Shown piece after piece: positions 33,849 to 44,045 of a DNA stretch of 64,000 bases. Each line of letters starts with the position of its first letter. Position 1 is the first letter of the stretch. The stretch spans positions 62,001-126,000 of the forward strand of contig JAKANO010000005.1 of the NCBI GenBank assembly GCA_021812385.1, written 5' to 3'. Position numbers and translations under genes: made by a program. The stretch is from Pseudomonadota bacterium. GTDB lineage: Bacteria > Pseudomonadota > Gammaproteobacteria > Burkholderiales > Thiobacteraceae. The notes beneath the pieces were generated by a model that saw only the letters and a list, made by a program, of their open reading frames with translations, did no database searches and was not told the origin of the DNA.

Positions 33849-34431
33849 CGGAACCGAGGGCGTTTACAATACGTTTCCAGCGATCTTCAATATTGGCATC
33901 AATCTCTGAGGAAGCCGTTTCGACCCTGCAACCACCGCGCTCCATCTGCGGATCTTCCACGATGCGCCAGGCGTCCCCCTGGTAATCCTGGGACAACATG
34001 TCACGCACCAATTGCGCATCTTGCGGATGCAACACCAACGTAGGATTTTGATTGATCTGCGGCAAACTTTCGATTGCTTCGCGCACCACCGCCAATACCA
34101 AAGCCGGCTCCGCCTGCAACGCCGAGCGCACCATTTGCCGCGCAATATCCAGCGCAAGATCCATGATCTCTTGCGCCATGGCCTCTTCGAATTGGCTCAT
34201 GGAGCGATTCAGCGCCAACATCAACACCTGCAAGCGGTGCGCGAGCGCCTGGCTCTCGGCGCGACCATCTTTCATGCCCGCGGCAAAGCCCTCCTGATAG
34301 GCCTGCTGTTGAATGCGCTGGATCTGATCCGCGGTCGGCAATTTCACTTTATCGCGCGAATCGTCAAACGCATTCAACTCCCAGCGCTGATAGGCGGTGA
34401 GCTGTTCTTTGGGGGTGGGATCGGAGGCCAT
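33829..34431 (-). CDS. fliH: Flagellar export ATPase regulator FliH
   Basis: The 200-residue protein has an N-terminal region with a likely coiled coil ([20 protein letters not shown]) and a C-terminal FliH/HrpE domain ([35 protein letters not shown]). It holds and restrains FliI at the export gate and C-ring. It overlaps fliI by 20 bases and follows fliG closely. Confidence 0.94.
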   Translation of the reverse strand: MASDPTPKEQLTAYQRWELNAFDDSRDKVKLPTADQIQRIQQQAYQEGFAAGMKDGRAESQALAHRLQVLMLALNRSMSQFEEAMAQEIMDLALDIARQMVRSALQAEPALVLAVVREAIESLPQINQNPTLVLHPQDAQLVRDMLSQDYQGDAWRIVEDPQMERGGCRVETASSEIDANIEDRWKRIVNALGSDAPWRK

Positions 34432-34458
34432 GATAATTTGGGGGTGCGCAGGTCGGCG

Positions 34459-35463
34459 TTAAACAAACGCTTCTTCGCCCTTGCCGCCCAGCGCGATTTG
34501 CCCTTCGTCCGCAAGACGTCGGACGATTTTGAGAATTTCCTTTTGCTCGGCTTCGACTTCAGACACGCGCACCGGGCCCTTGGCTTCCAGATCCTCGCGC
34601 AACATTTCCGAAGCACGGCTCGACATGTTCTTGAAAATGCGTTCGCGCAGTTCTTCCGTCGTACCCTTGAGGGCCACAATCAGGCTCTCCGATTGCACTT
34701 CACGCAACAGCAGTTGAATGGCCCGATCGTCCAGATCATTCAGGTTATCGAAGGTAAACATTTCATCTTGGATTTTTTGCGCGATCTCCGGATCGAAATC
34801 GCGCACCGTGGCAATCACGGTGGTTTCCAGCGCGGTCGGCATGAAATTCAGGATTTCGGCCGCCACGCGCGTTCCGCCCATTGCGGCTTTTTTGATCGAG
34901 TTGGTGCTGCCCGTGAGCAAGCGCGTCAACACATCATTCAAGTCCTTGAGTGCGGTGGGTTGTATGCCATCCAGGGTGGCGATGCGCAAGATCACATCGT
35001 TGCGCATGCGCTCGACGAAGAAACTCAGAACCTCACTCGCCTGGTCGCGGTCCAGATGCACTAGGATAGTGGCAATGATCTGCGGGTGCTCATTTTTGAT
35101 GAGCTCGGCCACGGCGCCCGCATCCATCCATTTCAAACTCTCAATGCCGGCGGTATCGCCGCCATGCAAAATACGCTCGATCAAATTCGCCGCACGATCC
35201 GAACCGAGCGCCTTATTCAAAACGGACTTGATGTACTCGGAAGAATCGCCGCCCAGGCCTGACTGGCTTTCCGCTTCCTTGCGAAAATCGCCCAACACCG
35301 CGTCGACTTTGGCGCGCGGAATATTTTGCAGCGCCGCCATGGCCGCACCGAGCTTTTGCACTTCCTTCGGGCCGAGATGCTTGAATACCTCGGCTGCCTC
35401 TTCCTCGCCCAAGCTCATCAATAAAATAGCGCTGCGCTCTATGCCTTGATCACTCACCGCCAA
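34459..35463 (-). CDS. fliG: Flagellar motor switch protein FliG
   Basis: The 334-residue torque-generating rotor protein. Family motifs include ERSAILLMSLGEEEAAEVF, the EHPQ motif in IKNEHPQIIATILVHLD, and the C-terminal charged helix region FDNLNDLDDRAIQLLLREVQ. The open frame begins with TTG at 35463. A GTG six bases later (35457), giving SDQGIERS, fits the family start better and has a nearby AAGGA. Either start overlaps the fliF end. Confidence 0.96.
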   Translation of the reverse strand: MAVSDQGIERSAILLMSLGEEEAAEVFKHLGPKEVQKLGAAMAALQNIPRAKVDAVLGDFRKEAESQSGLGGDSSEYIKSVLNKALGSDRAANLIERILHGGDTAGIESLKWMDAGAVAELIKNEHPQIIATILVHLDRDQASEVLSFFVERMRNDVILRIATLDGIQPTALKDLNDVLTRLLTGSTNSIKKAAMGGTRVAAEILNFMPTALETTVIATVRDFDPEIAQKIQDEMFTFDNLNDLDDRAIQLLLREVQSESLIVALKGTTEELRERIFKNMSSRASEMLREDLEAKGPVRVSEVEAEQKEILKIVRRLADEGQIALGGKGEEAFV

Positions 35464-37069
35464 CCCATTCCTTGACTACCGTCGCCACGACTTTCGGGTC
35501 TTGACGCGCAATTTGCCGCGCCGCTTGTAAATTATCCTGGTAGACCACCGTCTCCCTTGCCGGTTGCGTTGACGGCCGCTCTTCCAGCGGCGGAGCCGGT
35601 GGCGGGATCGCCAATTGGCGCAATATCGGCATCAGCAAACGCGAGACCAAGAACCACAACACGATGGCAATACCAATAAATTTCAGCACCGCCATCGCGC
35701 TCGCCTCAAACCGCGGCTTCTCCCAGAACGCAACCTCTTCCACTCTTTCCGGCGGCGGCAAATTGAACGCGGCATTCACCACGTTCAAGCTATCACCGCG
35801 CTGCTGGCTAAAGCCCATCGATTCCTTGACCAGATTATTAATTTGCAACAACTCCGGCTGCGTAAGCGGCACCATGGTGACTTTGCCATCTTCCGCTGTC
35901 TTTTGCTTATAGTTCACCACCACCGCTGCGGATAAGCGCTTGACTGCGCCGACCGGCAAGGTAGTCCGCTTCACCGTCTTATCGAGCTCGAAGTTTACGG
36001 TTGATTCACGCGCACCGGTTGCCGCAGCCGGTGTGGGCGTAGTCACAGGGGCGGTAGTGCCGCCCGTAGCCGCACCCGGCGGCGCCGTAATCGGCGCGGA
36101 CGCCGCGCCCGGCGGCTGATTGGAAAGCGCGCCCGGTACGCCACCCGCTGTCCCGCCAGCGCCGCTGGCGGCATCGCTGATTTGCTGGCTGCGTATCGCC
36201 GATTCTTGCGGGGTAGGATTGGGCTTGAAGGTTTCGGCTGTCTGCTCGGTTCGCGCAAAATCCAAATCGGCCGTCACTTGGGCGTGCACATTGCCGGCGC
36301 CAACAATCGGCGCAATGATCGATTCGATACGCGCTATATAGCTATTTTCCAGCTGCTGCAGATATTCAAGCTGGGTTGGATCCAGCCCGGCTTTGTTGCC
36401 GCGCACATCAGGCGCAATCAGTAAATTTCCGTTCTGGTCGACCACCGTAATATTTTGCGGCGACAAATCGGCCACGCTGGAAGAAACCAGATGCACGATG
36501 CCGCTGACTTGCGTCGGATCAAGATGCTTGCCGCCGCCCAAATTGAGAAAGACCGAGGCCGATGGTTTTTGCTGATCGCGCAGGAACACCGATGGGCGCG
36601 GAATCGCCAAATGCACGCGCGCACCCTGCACCGCTGAAACCGCTTCTATGGTGCGCACCAACTCGCCTTCCAAAGCGCGCTGGTAATTCACCTGCTCGAC
36701 GAATTGGCTCACGCCCAGTTTTTGGTTGTCAAGCAAATCGAAACTCGCCCCGCCTTTCGGGATGCCTTGGGCGGCGAGCTTGAGGCGAACTTCGTACACT
36801 TTATCGATCGGCACCTTGATGGCGCTGGTGCCTTCAGCCTTGAACGGAACGTTCATTTGCTGCAGGGCATTGATCACCGCCCCGCCGTCTTTTTCAGACA
36901 GGCTGGTATAGAGAATTTGGTAAGAAGGGGTTTGGTACCAGAGAAATGCGCCGGAAAAAAGGGCGATGATGGCAGCGGCGGCTATGATTAAGCCGATCTT
37001 TTGGCCGTTGGAAAGCTGTCCAAAGTTCTGTAATTGCGCAACCAGCGAAGGCTGCGTTGCAACCGCCAT
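35450..37069 (-). CDS. fliF: Flagellar MS-ring protein FliF
   Basis: The 539-residue protein forms the membrane ring. It has an N-terminal helix (IGLIIAAAAIIALFSGAFLW), ring-building motifs (YQILYTSLSEKDGGAVINAL, FVEQVNYQRALEGELVRTIE), a Pro/Ala/Thr/Gly-rich variable loop near residues 300-350, and a C-terminal helix before the FliG-binding tail (ending KEWVGGE). It overlaps fliG by up to 14 bases. Confidence 0.97.
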   Translation of the reverse strand: MAVATQPSLVAQLQNFGQLSNGQKIGLIIAAAAIIALFSGAFLWYQTPSYQILYTSLSEKDGGAVINALQQMNVPFKAEGTSAIKVPIDKVYEVRLKLAAQGIPKGGASFDLLDNQKLGVSQFVEQVNYQRALEGELVRTIEAVSAVQGARVHLAIPRPSVFLRDQQKPSASVFLNLGGGKHLDPTQVSGIVHLVSSSVADLSPQNITVVDQNGNLLIAPDVRGNKAGLDPTQLEYLQQLENSYIARIESIIAPIVGAGNVHAQVTADLDFARTEQTAETFKPNPTPQESAIRSQQISDAASGAGGTAGGVPGALSNQPPGAASAPITAPPGAATGGTTAPVTTPTPAAATGARESTVNFELDKTVKRTTLPVGAVKRLSAAVVVNYKQKTAEDGKVTMVPLTQPELLQINNLVKESMGFSQQRGDSLNVVNAAFNLPPPERVEEVAFWEKPRFEASAMAVLKFIGIAIVLWFLVSRLLMPILRQLAIPPPAPPLEERPSTQPARETVVYQDNLQAARQIARQDPKVVATVVKEWVGGE

Positions 37070-37141
37070 ACTTACCCTTTACAAGTGAATATCTAAAACC
37101 AATGCCGTGCGAACAAACCGTGCCCGCACATTTAAAACAGC

Positions 37142-37459
37142 CTAAATCGGCATACTCATAACTTGCTGGTAAGCCTCTACCAGCTTATTACGAACTTGCA
37201 CCATAGCCTGAAACGACACATCCGCTTTTTGCAGCGAGATGATGACGTCTTCGATATTCACGTTGGGGGCGCCGAGCTCGAGCGATTTGGCCAGCTGCTT
37301 CGCATCCACTTGCGCGTTGCTAACCTGTTCCAGCGACGATTGCAGCAAAGCAGCGAAATCCCCAGGCCCGCCGGTTGGCTCGGCACTGCTATTCCCCACT
37401 GCGCGCTGCGATGTCGCTTGCAACTGGCTGAGAAGCTGATCTATACCATTCGTATCCAT
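37142..37459 (-). CDS. fliE: Flagellar hook-basal body protein FliE
   Basis: The 105-residue rod-adaptor protein has the conserved C-terminal half: LNVEDVI-like segment NVNIEDVIISLQKADVSFQA followed by MVQVRNKLVEAYQQVMSMPI-type ending. It joins the MS ring to the rod. A sigma-54 promoter lies 38 bases upstream and fliF follows after 72 bases. Confidence 0.95.
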   Translation of the reverse strand: MDTNGIDQLLSQLQATSQRAVGNSSAEPTGGPGDFAALLQSSLEQVSNAQVDAKQLAKSLELGAPNVNIEDVIISLQKADVSFQAMVQVRNKLVEAYQQVMSMPI

Positions 37460-37496
37460 ATACTCACTCTATCGGACTATCTTCACCCAACTTAAC

Positions 37497-37512
37497 AGCA
37501 ATAACCATACCA
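37497..37512 (-). promoter_or_regulatory. Sigma-54 promoter upstream of fliE
   Basis: Read on the minus strand the site is TGGTATGGTTATTGCT. GG and GC are exactly ten bases apart, and the site differs from TGGCACGN4TTGCW only at two pyrimidine positions. It lies in the 62-base gap between flrC and fliE, so the flrBC and fli operons are probably separate transcripts. Confidence 0.75.
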
Positions 37513-37521
37513 AGCCATGGC

Positions 37522-38889
37522 CTAGCCATGCTGGGCATCCGGATCGATACCCTCTTCGCGCAAGCGCTGCAGCTTATAGCGCAAGGTGCGTTCGCTCATG
37601 CCGAGGCGTTCTGCAGCTTGTTTGCGCGAACCCTTGACCGCCGCCAAGGTCTCCAAAATATGTGTGCGCTCCAGCGTCTTAATGTCCTGCGGACGGCTCG
37701 GATCTACACGCGCTTCCCCACTGGTTTGCCGCTGCGCAGCGGCAATTTTTGCCGCTTCCGGCAAATACAGGTGTTCCGCTTCGATCACATTGCCGGGCGC
37801 GATAATCATCGCCCGCTGAATTACGTTCTCTAACTCACGGATGTTACCCGGCCAAGTATAGACCGTCAATCGCTCTTCCGCTTGTTTTGAAAGGGAAAGC
37901 CCGTGCCGGCCGGTGGTGCTCGCCAAGTGTCCCAGCATATGTTGCGCCAAGGGCACGATATCCTGCACGCGCTCGCGCAGGGGTGCGATGCGGAGCGGGA
38001 ATACATTTAAGCGGTAGTACAAGTCCTCGCGAAAACGGCCGGCAGCAACCTCCGCCTCCATATCGCGATTGGAGGTGGCCAGCACGCGCACATCCAGGGG
38101 GATCGGCTTTTTGCCGCCGATGCGCTCGACTTCACGCTCTTGCAAGACGCGCAGCAGTTTGGCTTGGAGTTGCAGCGGCATTTCCGAAATCTCATCCAAC
38201 AACAGCGTACCGCCGTTGGCCTGTTCGAATTTACCGCTCTGCGCCGTTTGCGCGCCGGTAAACGCGCCCTTTTCGTAGCCAAATAGCGTGGATTCGAGCA
38301 AGTTATCGGGGATTGCCGCGCAATTGATCGCCACAAACGGTTGTTTGGCGCGCGGCGAATGGCGATGGATAAAGCGCGCCATCACTTCCTTGCCGCTGCC
38401 GGATTCGCCGCTGATCAAAATCGTGGTGTGCGTCGCCGCCACGCGTTCGGCCAACGCTAGCAGCTCCCGCGACAAGGCATCCTGGGCAATGACCTCGCCC
38501 GATTGATCGTAGTCCGGGGTGAGCATGTAGCGCGCGACATGCACTAATAACTTGTTGGCATCGAAGGGTTTGGTCAGGTAATCGGAGGCGCCGTCGCGCA
38601 TCGCTTCCACGGCTTTTTCGATCATGCCGTAAGCCGTCATGAGCAACACCGGGATATGCGGGGTGGTCGCCTTAATGCGCTTGAGCAAGGTGTGACCGTC
38701 CATGGGTTGCATCATCACGTCCGAAACCACCAATCCGACTGCTTGGCTGGACATGATTTTCAGCGCATCCTCACCGTCATGCGCGGTCAGAATTTTGTAA
38801 CCGGCGAGCTTGAGCGTGTCGCTCAGCGCTTCGCGTAAATCGTGGTCGTCTTCAACAATAAGAATGGGCAATAGCTGCATAGGGCTCAA
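37522..38889 (-). CDS. flrC: Sigma-54-dependent flagellar response regulator FlrC/FleR
   Basis: The 455-residue activator has a receiver domain ([13 protein letters not shown], acceptor Asp in [13 protein letters not shown]), an AAA+ domain with Walker [11 protein letters not shown], the sigma-54 contact GAFTGA, Walker [10 protein letters not shown], and a C-terminal Fis-type helix-turn-helix ([19 protein letters not shown]). It is expected to activate the sigma-54 promoters upstream of fliE and fliK when phosphorylated by the adjacent kinase. Two bases separate it from flrB. Confidence 0.94.
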   Translation of the reverse strand: MSPMQLLPILIVEDDHDLREALSDTLKLAGYKILTAHDGEDALKIMSSQAVGLVVSDVMMQPMDGHTLLKRIKATTPHIPVLLMTAYGMIEKAVEAMRDGASDYLTKPFDANKLLVHVARYMLTPDYDQSGEVIAQDALSRELLALAERVAATHTTILISGESGSGKEVMARFIHRHSPRAKQPFVAINCAAIPDNLLESTLFGYEKGAFTGAQTAQSGKFEQANGGTLLLDEISEMPLQLQAKLLRVLQEREVERIGGKKPIPLDVRVLATSNRDMEAEVAAGRFREDLYYRLNVFPLRIAPLRERVQDIVPLAQHMLGHLASTTGRHGLSLSKQAEERLTVYTWPGNIRELENVIQRAMIIAPGNVIEAEHLYLPEAAKIAAAQRQTSGEARVDPSRPQDIKTLERTHILETLAAVKGSRKQAAERLGMSERTLRYKLQRLREEGIDPDAQHG

Positions 38890-38891
38890 GC

Positions 38892-40055
38892 TTACTCCAA
38901 TTTAACGCAGGGTAAACGCAATGCGAACATCGAGCCCTGGCCAAGCGTGGAATGCACTTCCACTTCACCGCCATGCGCCTGCGCCACGGATCGCACAATC
39001 GCCAAACCCAAGCCGGTACCGTCTGGGCGCGTGGTAAAAAAGGGCTCGAATAAACGCTCCAGCATGGCCGGCTCGATACCCGGCCCATTGTCCGCCACGC
39101 GCAGCCAAACTTGTTCGTTTTCCAGCTGACTGGAAAGGCTTACGCGCGCGCCGGGCGGGCAATTTTGCATGGCATTTTCCAACAAGTTGACCAAGGCGCC
39201 GGTCAGTGCATCGCGGCTCGCCAACACCCGCGCACCAGCTGCGCCTTGCTCCACGGCGAATACCAAGCCGCGCTCCAGCATTTGCGGCTCCAGTACTTGC
39301 TGCAGGTCGGCCAGCAAATCGGCCACCGCGATGGAATCGCGCCCCACCGCCTCGCCGCGGACGAACAGCAGCATGTCCTGGATCAAATGCTCCAGGTGCT
39401 TGAGTCGCGCCACCACTTTGTCGCTAAAACGCACCCGCTCGGCCTCGGCCAACTGCGGCCGCGAAAGTTGCGAGGCGTATAACAAGGCGGTCGCCAGCGG
39501 CGTACGCAATTGATGCGCCAGACGTGCCGCGACTTCGCCCATGGCCGATAAGCGCTGATGCCGCGCCAGTTCCATTTGCAGCGCGTGCGCTTGGGTAATG
39601 TCGTGGAACAGCAGAATTTGCCCTGTGGCGCCCAGCAACGGACTGGTCGACAGCGCCAGTCGCCGCGGCACGGCATGCGTGGTTTCCCATTCGTCCGCAG
39701 CATCGGTCGGGCGCAGCGTGCATGCTTGGGCCACCGCCCAAGGCAATCCCAGCAAGCGCGATCCCAACATGTCTTGCGCCGCCAGGTTGGCTTCGATGAC
39801 ATGCGCGGACTCATCCACCACCACGACCCCCGCCGGCAATGCGGCCAGCAATGCCGCGAGACGCTGCGACAGGGCTTCCTTTTCTAAAAACTGACGATTG
39901 AGCTCGCCATTGGCGATGGCCAACTCGCGGGTCAGGCTCGCCACTTGATTTTGCAACCCGGCATAAGTTGCCGCCAGTTGCTCCGAAGCAAGATTGAACA
40001 GGGAAAACGCCTGCTCCAATTCTCGCGGGTCGATCGGTAATTGGGATTCCGCCAC
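38892..40055 (-). CDS. flrB: Soluble flagellar sensor kinase FlrB/FleS
   Basis: The 387-residue cytoplasmic kinase has no membrane helix. An N-terminal coiled coil leads into a PAS domain (LAALPAGVVVVDESAHVIEA), then HisKA with the phosphorylated His in RLAHQLRTPLATALLY, and the ATPase domain with LLENAMQNCP, VADNGPGIEP and GTGLGLAIV. It is the partner of the regulator directly downstream. Its own promoter lies in the 170-base divergent gap shared with the chemotaxis operon. Confidence 0.93.
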   Translation of the reverse strand: MAESQLPIDPRELEQAFSLFNLASEQLAATYAGLQNQVASLTRELAIANGELNRQFLEKEALSQRLAALLAALPAGVVVVDESAHVIEANLAAQDMLGSRLLGLPWAVAQACTLRPTDAADEWETTHAVPRRLALSTSPLLGATGQILLFHDITQAHALQMELARHQRLSAMGEVAARLAHQLRTPLATALLYASQLSRPQLAEAERVRFSDKVVARLKHLEHLIQDMLLFVRGEAVGRDSIAVADLLADLQQVLEPQMLERGLVFAVEQGAAGARVLASRDALTGALVNLLENAMQNCPPGARVSLSSQLENEQVWLRVADNGPGIEPAMLERLFEPFFTTRPDGTGLGLAIVRSVAQAHGGEVEVHSTLGQGSMFALRLPCVKLE

Positions 40056-40159
40056 GCCTTTGACCTACGCCGTTAAATGTTTTGGGATTATAGCCACTCT
40101 GGCGCGGCAAGCCCTAATAAAACATGAGCTTAGTTAATTTCTGGTTCAGCAACCCCAAT

Positions 40160-40187
40160 TAAAGTTTCTGTTAAGCCGTGCCGATAA
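40160..40187 (+). promoter_or_regulatory. Sigma-28 (FliA) promoter of the chemotaxis operon
   Basis: TAAAGTTT (40160-40167) and GCCGATAA (40180-40187) match both FliA consensus halves perfectly. The spacer is one base longer than the usual N11 between these octamers. The receptor start codon is 38 bases further on. Confidence 0.78.
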
Positions 40188-40225
40188 ACGGGCAAACCCG
40201 TAAAAAACACGGAAAGGATTCCTGA

Positions 40226-41866
40226 ATGACGAACGCACTATCCAATTTGACCATTCGCACGAAATTGATCGTGCTGATCGCCTTCGCCTCGCTCATCATG
40301 CTCGTCATCAGCACCGCTGGATTGTGGGGCACCTACAGCGCGCAGAAAGCCGCGGAGTCGATTTACAAGGACCGCCTGGTGGCGATTCAAATGCTGAACG
40401 ACATGCGCAACCACCAGAACCAAATTCGCATGTTATTGCTGCGCGCGCGCTTGGAAACGGATGCCTTCGAAATCATGGGCCTGACGGATAAAGTACGCAG
40501 CAGCATTTTCAAGATCGAGCAATTGCTCGAAGCCTACAATAAAAACAAGCCGGTTGGCGAAGAGAAAAAGCTGCTGGATGAGTTTGTGACGGCCCGCGTG
40601 AATTTCGGCCAAACCGGCGTCATTCCCATGATCGACTTATTGCAAGCCGAGAAATTTACCGAAGTCGACAAATTGCGGCGCGAAACCATGGACCCGGCGT
40701 TTCGCAAGGTGTCGGACGCCATCGATATATTAATCGCCTACCAAACCCGCATCGCCCAACAACAGTTCGAGCAATCGGTGAAGCAAGCTTCGGTACTGCG
40801 CATCGTGGCGCTAGCCACTGTCAGCCTTGGGGTCTTGCTGGCTATCTTGATGGGCGCGGTAATCGGGCGCTCGATTAATCGCGGCGTTTCATTACTGGAA
40901 AAAGGCGCCGCCCGGCTTGCCGAGGGCGATTTCACGAACAGCATACCGACCACGGGCGCTGACGAACTGTCCCGCGTCGGCGCCAGCTTCAACCAAATGA
41001 CGCAGCATATCTCCGAGCTCATCGGCCAGGTCAACGTCGCTTGCAGCGTGGTGAACCAGAATGCCGACAATCTTTCGCATTCGGCTTCCCAGGTTGCGCA
41101 AAGCTCGCGCCAGCAAAGCCGGCGCGCCACGGAAGCAGCAGGCTCGGTGGAGCAGTTCAATAGCGCTTTTAAAGAAATCGCCGCCACGTCCGAAAGTATA
41201 GTCAGCGCCGTGAATAGCGCGCGTGAATTATCGAAGCAAGGCGACAAGGTGGTCGCCAACGCCGTACAAGGAATAGAAAAAGTGGCAAAAACCGTCAACG
41301 AATCAGCTGCTGCAATCGCCGACCTCGGCCAGCGTTCGAATCAGATTGGCCAAATTTTGTCCGTGATCAAGGATATCGCCGACCAAACCAATTTACTGGC
41401 CTTGAATGCGGCGATCGAGGCTGCGCGTGCCGGCGAACAAGGCCGTGGATTTGCCGTCGTCGCAGATGAAGTGCGCAAGCTGGCCGAACGCACCGCCAGC
41501 GCCACCAGCGAAATCTCCAGCATGGTAAGCGGAATTCAGGATGACACCGGACGCGCGGTCTTGACCATGCGCCAAAGCAGCGTTGACGTACAAGAAGGTG
41601 TGGCCTTGGCCAATCAAGCCGGGCGCGCACTGCAAGATATCGCGGGCAGCGTGGAACAGGTTGCGGAAATGATCGGGCGGATTGCGGATTCAACACAAGC
41701 GCAATCCAATACCAGCGAGGCATTCACGCGCTCGGTCGAGGAAATCGCACAGATGGCGGATGAAAACAGCAATGCGATCGAACACGCTGCATCCGCTTCG
41801 CAAGAATTAGTGAGCTGTTCGCAAAACCTGCAACACATCGTTAGCCGATTCCGTTTGCAGGCCTAA
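40226..41866 (+). CDS. Membrane methyl-accepting chemotaxis protein
   Basis: The 546-residue receptor has helices near residues 12-34 and 190-215 around a periplasmic four-helix-bundle-type sensor ([20 protein letters not shown]). A HAMP domain follows ([19 protein letters not shown]), then a long coiled coil with the signalling tip [18 protein letters not shown] near residues 387-404. No C-terminal NWETF-type CheR/CheB tether is present. It is the first gene of the sigma-28 operon. The ligand is not known. Confidence 0.95.
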   Translation: MTNALSNLTIRTKLIVLIAFASLIMLVISTAGLWGTYSAQKAAESIYKDRLVAIQMLNDMRNHQNQIRMLLLRARLETDAFEIMGLTDKVRSSIFKIEQLLEAYNKNKPVGEEKKLLDEFVTARVNFGQTGVIPMIDLLQAEKFTEVDKLRRETMDPAFRKVSDAIDILIAYQTRIAQQQFEQSVKQASVLRIVALATVSLGVLLAILMGAVIGRSINRGVSLLEKGAARLAEGDFTNSIPTTGADELSRVGASFNQMTQHISELIGQVNVACSVVNQNADNLSHSASQVAQSSRQQSRRATEAAGSVEQFNSAFKEIAATSESIVSAVNSARELSKQGDKVVANAVQGIEKVAKTVNESAAAIADLGQRSNQIGQILSVIKDIADQTNLLALNAAIEAARAGEQGRGFAVVADEVRKLAERTASATSEISSMVSGIQDDTGRAVLTMRQSSVDVQEGVALANQAGRALQDIAGSVEQVAEMIGRIADSTQAQSNTSEAFTRSVEEIAQMADENSNAIEHAASASQELVSCSQNLQHIVSRFRLQA

Positions 41867-41879
41867 AGGAGCAAGTGAC

Positions 41880-43016
41880 ATGTTTGGTGGCAACTGGAAA
41901 AAACAATATGCAACGCTGCAACAGCAGATGGCGTCGATGCAGCGCGAGCGCGATCAACTCAATGCGGATCTGGCGGCTACGGCCTCGGAGAAGCATGCGC
42001 TTGAAAACCAGGTCGCCGAGCTTTTGACCAAGCAGACGATGTATGGCCGCATGTTCGACAGCATGCAGCAATTCGGCAATTCCTTTATCCAATTGCAAAG
42101 CTCCTTATCCGGTCTTGCTTCGACGATGAAAACGGAGCAGCAAAGCGCCGTGGAAGCTGCAAGCGCATCCAACGAAAGCCGCGAAGCCATGGCGCAAATC
42201 GCCTCGAATTTGCACAGCGTTTCGCAGAAGACCCAGCAGACCGCGCATAGCGTGGAAAACCTGCACGAGCGCGCCGGGCAAATCGGCGGCATCGTGATGC
42301 TAATCAAGGAAATTGCCGATCAAACCAACCTGCTGGCCCTGAATGCCGCGATCGAAGCGGCGCGCGCCGGCGAGCAAGGCCGCGGCTTCGCGGTGGTGGC
42401 GGATGAAGTGCGCAAGCTCGCCGAGCGCACCAGCCGCGCGACCAGTGAAATTTCCACCCTGGTGGCCAGCATTCAGGATGAAATCCATTCCGCCAAGACC
42501 CAAATGGAAAGCGAAGCCGGGCAATCCGACAGTTTCAGCCGCCAAGGCGAGGCCGCGACCGAAAGCCTGCATGGCCTGTTAAACCTGTCGCACAAAATGG
42601 AAGGTGCGATCGCCGCATCGGCCTTGCGCAGCTTTGTCGAATTAGCCAAGGTGGATCATCTGGTCTACAAATTCGAGGTATACAAAATCTTCATGGGCTT
42701 ATCGCAGAAATCGGCCCAAGAATTCTCCAGCCACATGCAGTGCCGCCTGGGCAAATGGTATTACGAAGGTGAAGGCAAAACCGCTTATTCCAATCTGCGC
42801 GGGTACAAGCAAATCGAACAGCCGCACCGCTTGGTGCATACCCACGGCATCAACGCCATCGAGCGTTATCGCAACGGCGAATTCGATTCCGCCGTGCAAG
42901 CATTAGCCGAAATGGAACAGGCCAGCATGCAAGTGATCGCCGAGCTGGAACACATGGCGGAGGATGGCGAGAGCGATGTGCTTGCGCTATGCGACAGCAG
43001 CCACAGTCACCACTAA
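41880..43016 (+). CDS. Soluble chemoreceptor with C-terminal zinc-binding (CZB) domain
   Basis: The 378-residue protein has no membrane helix. An N-terminal coiled coil leads to a receptor signalling region (tip [18 protein letters not shown] near residue 150) and a C-terminal CZB domain with the zinc ligands in [20 protein letters not shown] and PHRLVHTHG. In studied homologues CZB domains respond to zinc or to hypochlorous acid through the zinc-bound Cys. It starts 13 bases after the first receptor, so both should join the same arrays. Confidence 0.93.
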   Translation: MFGGNWKKQYATLQQQMASMQRERDQLNADLAATASEKHALENQVAELLTKQTMYGRMFDSMQQFGNSFIQLQSSLSGLASTMKTEQQSAVEAASASNESREAMAQIASNLHSVSQKTQQTAHSVENLHERAGQIGGIVMLIKEIADQTNLLALNAAIEAARAGEQGRGFAVVADEVRKLAERTSRATSEISTLVASIQDEIHSAKTQMESEAGQSDSFSRQGEAATESLHGLLNLSHKMEGAIAASALRSFVELAKVDHLVYKFEVYKIFMGLSQKSAQEFSSHMQCRLGKWYYEGEGKTAYSNLRGYKQIEQPHRLVHTHGINAIERYRNGEFDSAVQALAEMEQASMQVIAELEHMAEDGESDVLALCDSSHSHH

Positions 43017-43055
43017 ATAACATTACCAAGATGCACCGGAAAAAGGAGTTCTAGC

Positions 43056-44021
43056 ATGTCTGACCTGATGAAGAATATCGATGGCCGCACCAAGTTGGCG
43101 GGCACCAATAAGCTCGAAATCCTGCTCTTCACCCTGGGCACGGATAGCCGCTCCGGCCGGCGCGAGACCTATGGCATCAACGTATTCAAGGTGCGCGAAG
43201 TGATGCGCGTGCCCGAAATTACACGCCCGCCGGAGTTGCCGCCCTCAGTGGAAGGCATGGTCAGCTTGCGCGGACAACTGGTTCCCATCGTCGACTTGGT
43301 TAAATACGCCGGCGTGCAAACCGAAACCAAGCCTGAAGTCATGATCGTGACCGAGTACAACGGCCACACACAAGGTTTTCTGGTCGAGGCGGTGGACACG
43401 ATTCTGCGCCTGGATTGGTCCTCGATCCGCGTGCCGCCCGATATGTTTTCCTCGCACATGGGCGGGCTGGTCACCGCCGTCACGGAACTGCCGGACAACC
43501 GCTTGGTCATGCTCATGGACGTGGAAAAAGTACTGGCCGAAACCACTGGCGATGCCGACGATGAATTGATTTTCAGCCAGGTTAAACCCGTCACGCTGGA
43601 AAACCGCACCATCTTTTTCTGCGATGACTCACCCATCGCGCGCAAACAAATCGAACGCACCTTGAAAGTGATGGGCGTCAACTACCACTTCGCCACCAAC
43701 GGCAAAAACGCCTGGGATGACTTGAAAAAAATGGCGGCGCATGCTGAAGCCTCCAACATCCCGCTCACGGATTTGATCCAAATGATTTTGACCGATGTCG
43801 AAATGCCGGAAATGGACGGCTACATCCTGACCAAGAATGTAAAAAGCGATCCGCGTTTCGCCCATATCCCGGTGATCATGCATTCCTCGCTATCGGGCAT
43901 GTCGAACCAACAACTCGGTCGCTCGGTCGGCGTCGATGAATACGTGTCGAAATTCGAGCCGCAACGACTTTCCGAAACCATTAAACGCATTCTTGAAGGC
44001 AGTGTCGCGGCAGCGGCCTAA
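43056..44021 (+). CDS. cheV: Chemotaxis coupling protein CheV (first copy)
   Basis: The 321-residue protein joins an N-terminal CheW-like domain (YGINVFKVREVMRVPEI, VSLRGQLVPIVDLVKYAG) to a C-terminal receiver domain (FFCDDSPIARKQI, acceptor Asp in ILTDVEMPEMDGYI). CheV couples receptors to CheA and may act as a phosphate sink. The operon has no cheW, so this protein and the next may provide the coupling. An insert SRSGRRETYGIN distinguishes it from the second copy. Confidence 0.94.
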   Translation: MSDLMKNIDGRTKLAGTNKLEILLFTLGTDSRSGRRETYGINVFKVREVMRVPEITRPPELPPSVEGMVSLRGQLVPIVDLVKYAGVQTETKPEVMIVTEYNGHTQGFLVEAVDTILRLDWSSIRVPPDMFSSHMGGLVTAVTELPDNRLVMLMDVEKVLAETTGDADDELIFSQVKPVTLENRTIFFCDDSPIARKQIERTLKVMGVNYHFATNGKNAWDDLKKMAAHAEASNIPLTDLIQMILTDVEMPEMDGYILTKNVKSDPRFAHIPVIMHSSLSGMSNQQLGRSVGVDEYVSKFEPQRLSETIKRILEGSVAAAA

Positions 44022-44045
44022 CCCGGTAGACAGGACGATCACACC

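Noticed and set aside
37085..37125. Sigma-54 site upstream of fliF
   Set aside because: GGCACGG is present on the minus strand, but the next GC is 12 bases after the GG instead of 10.
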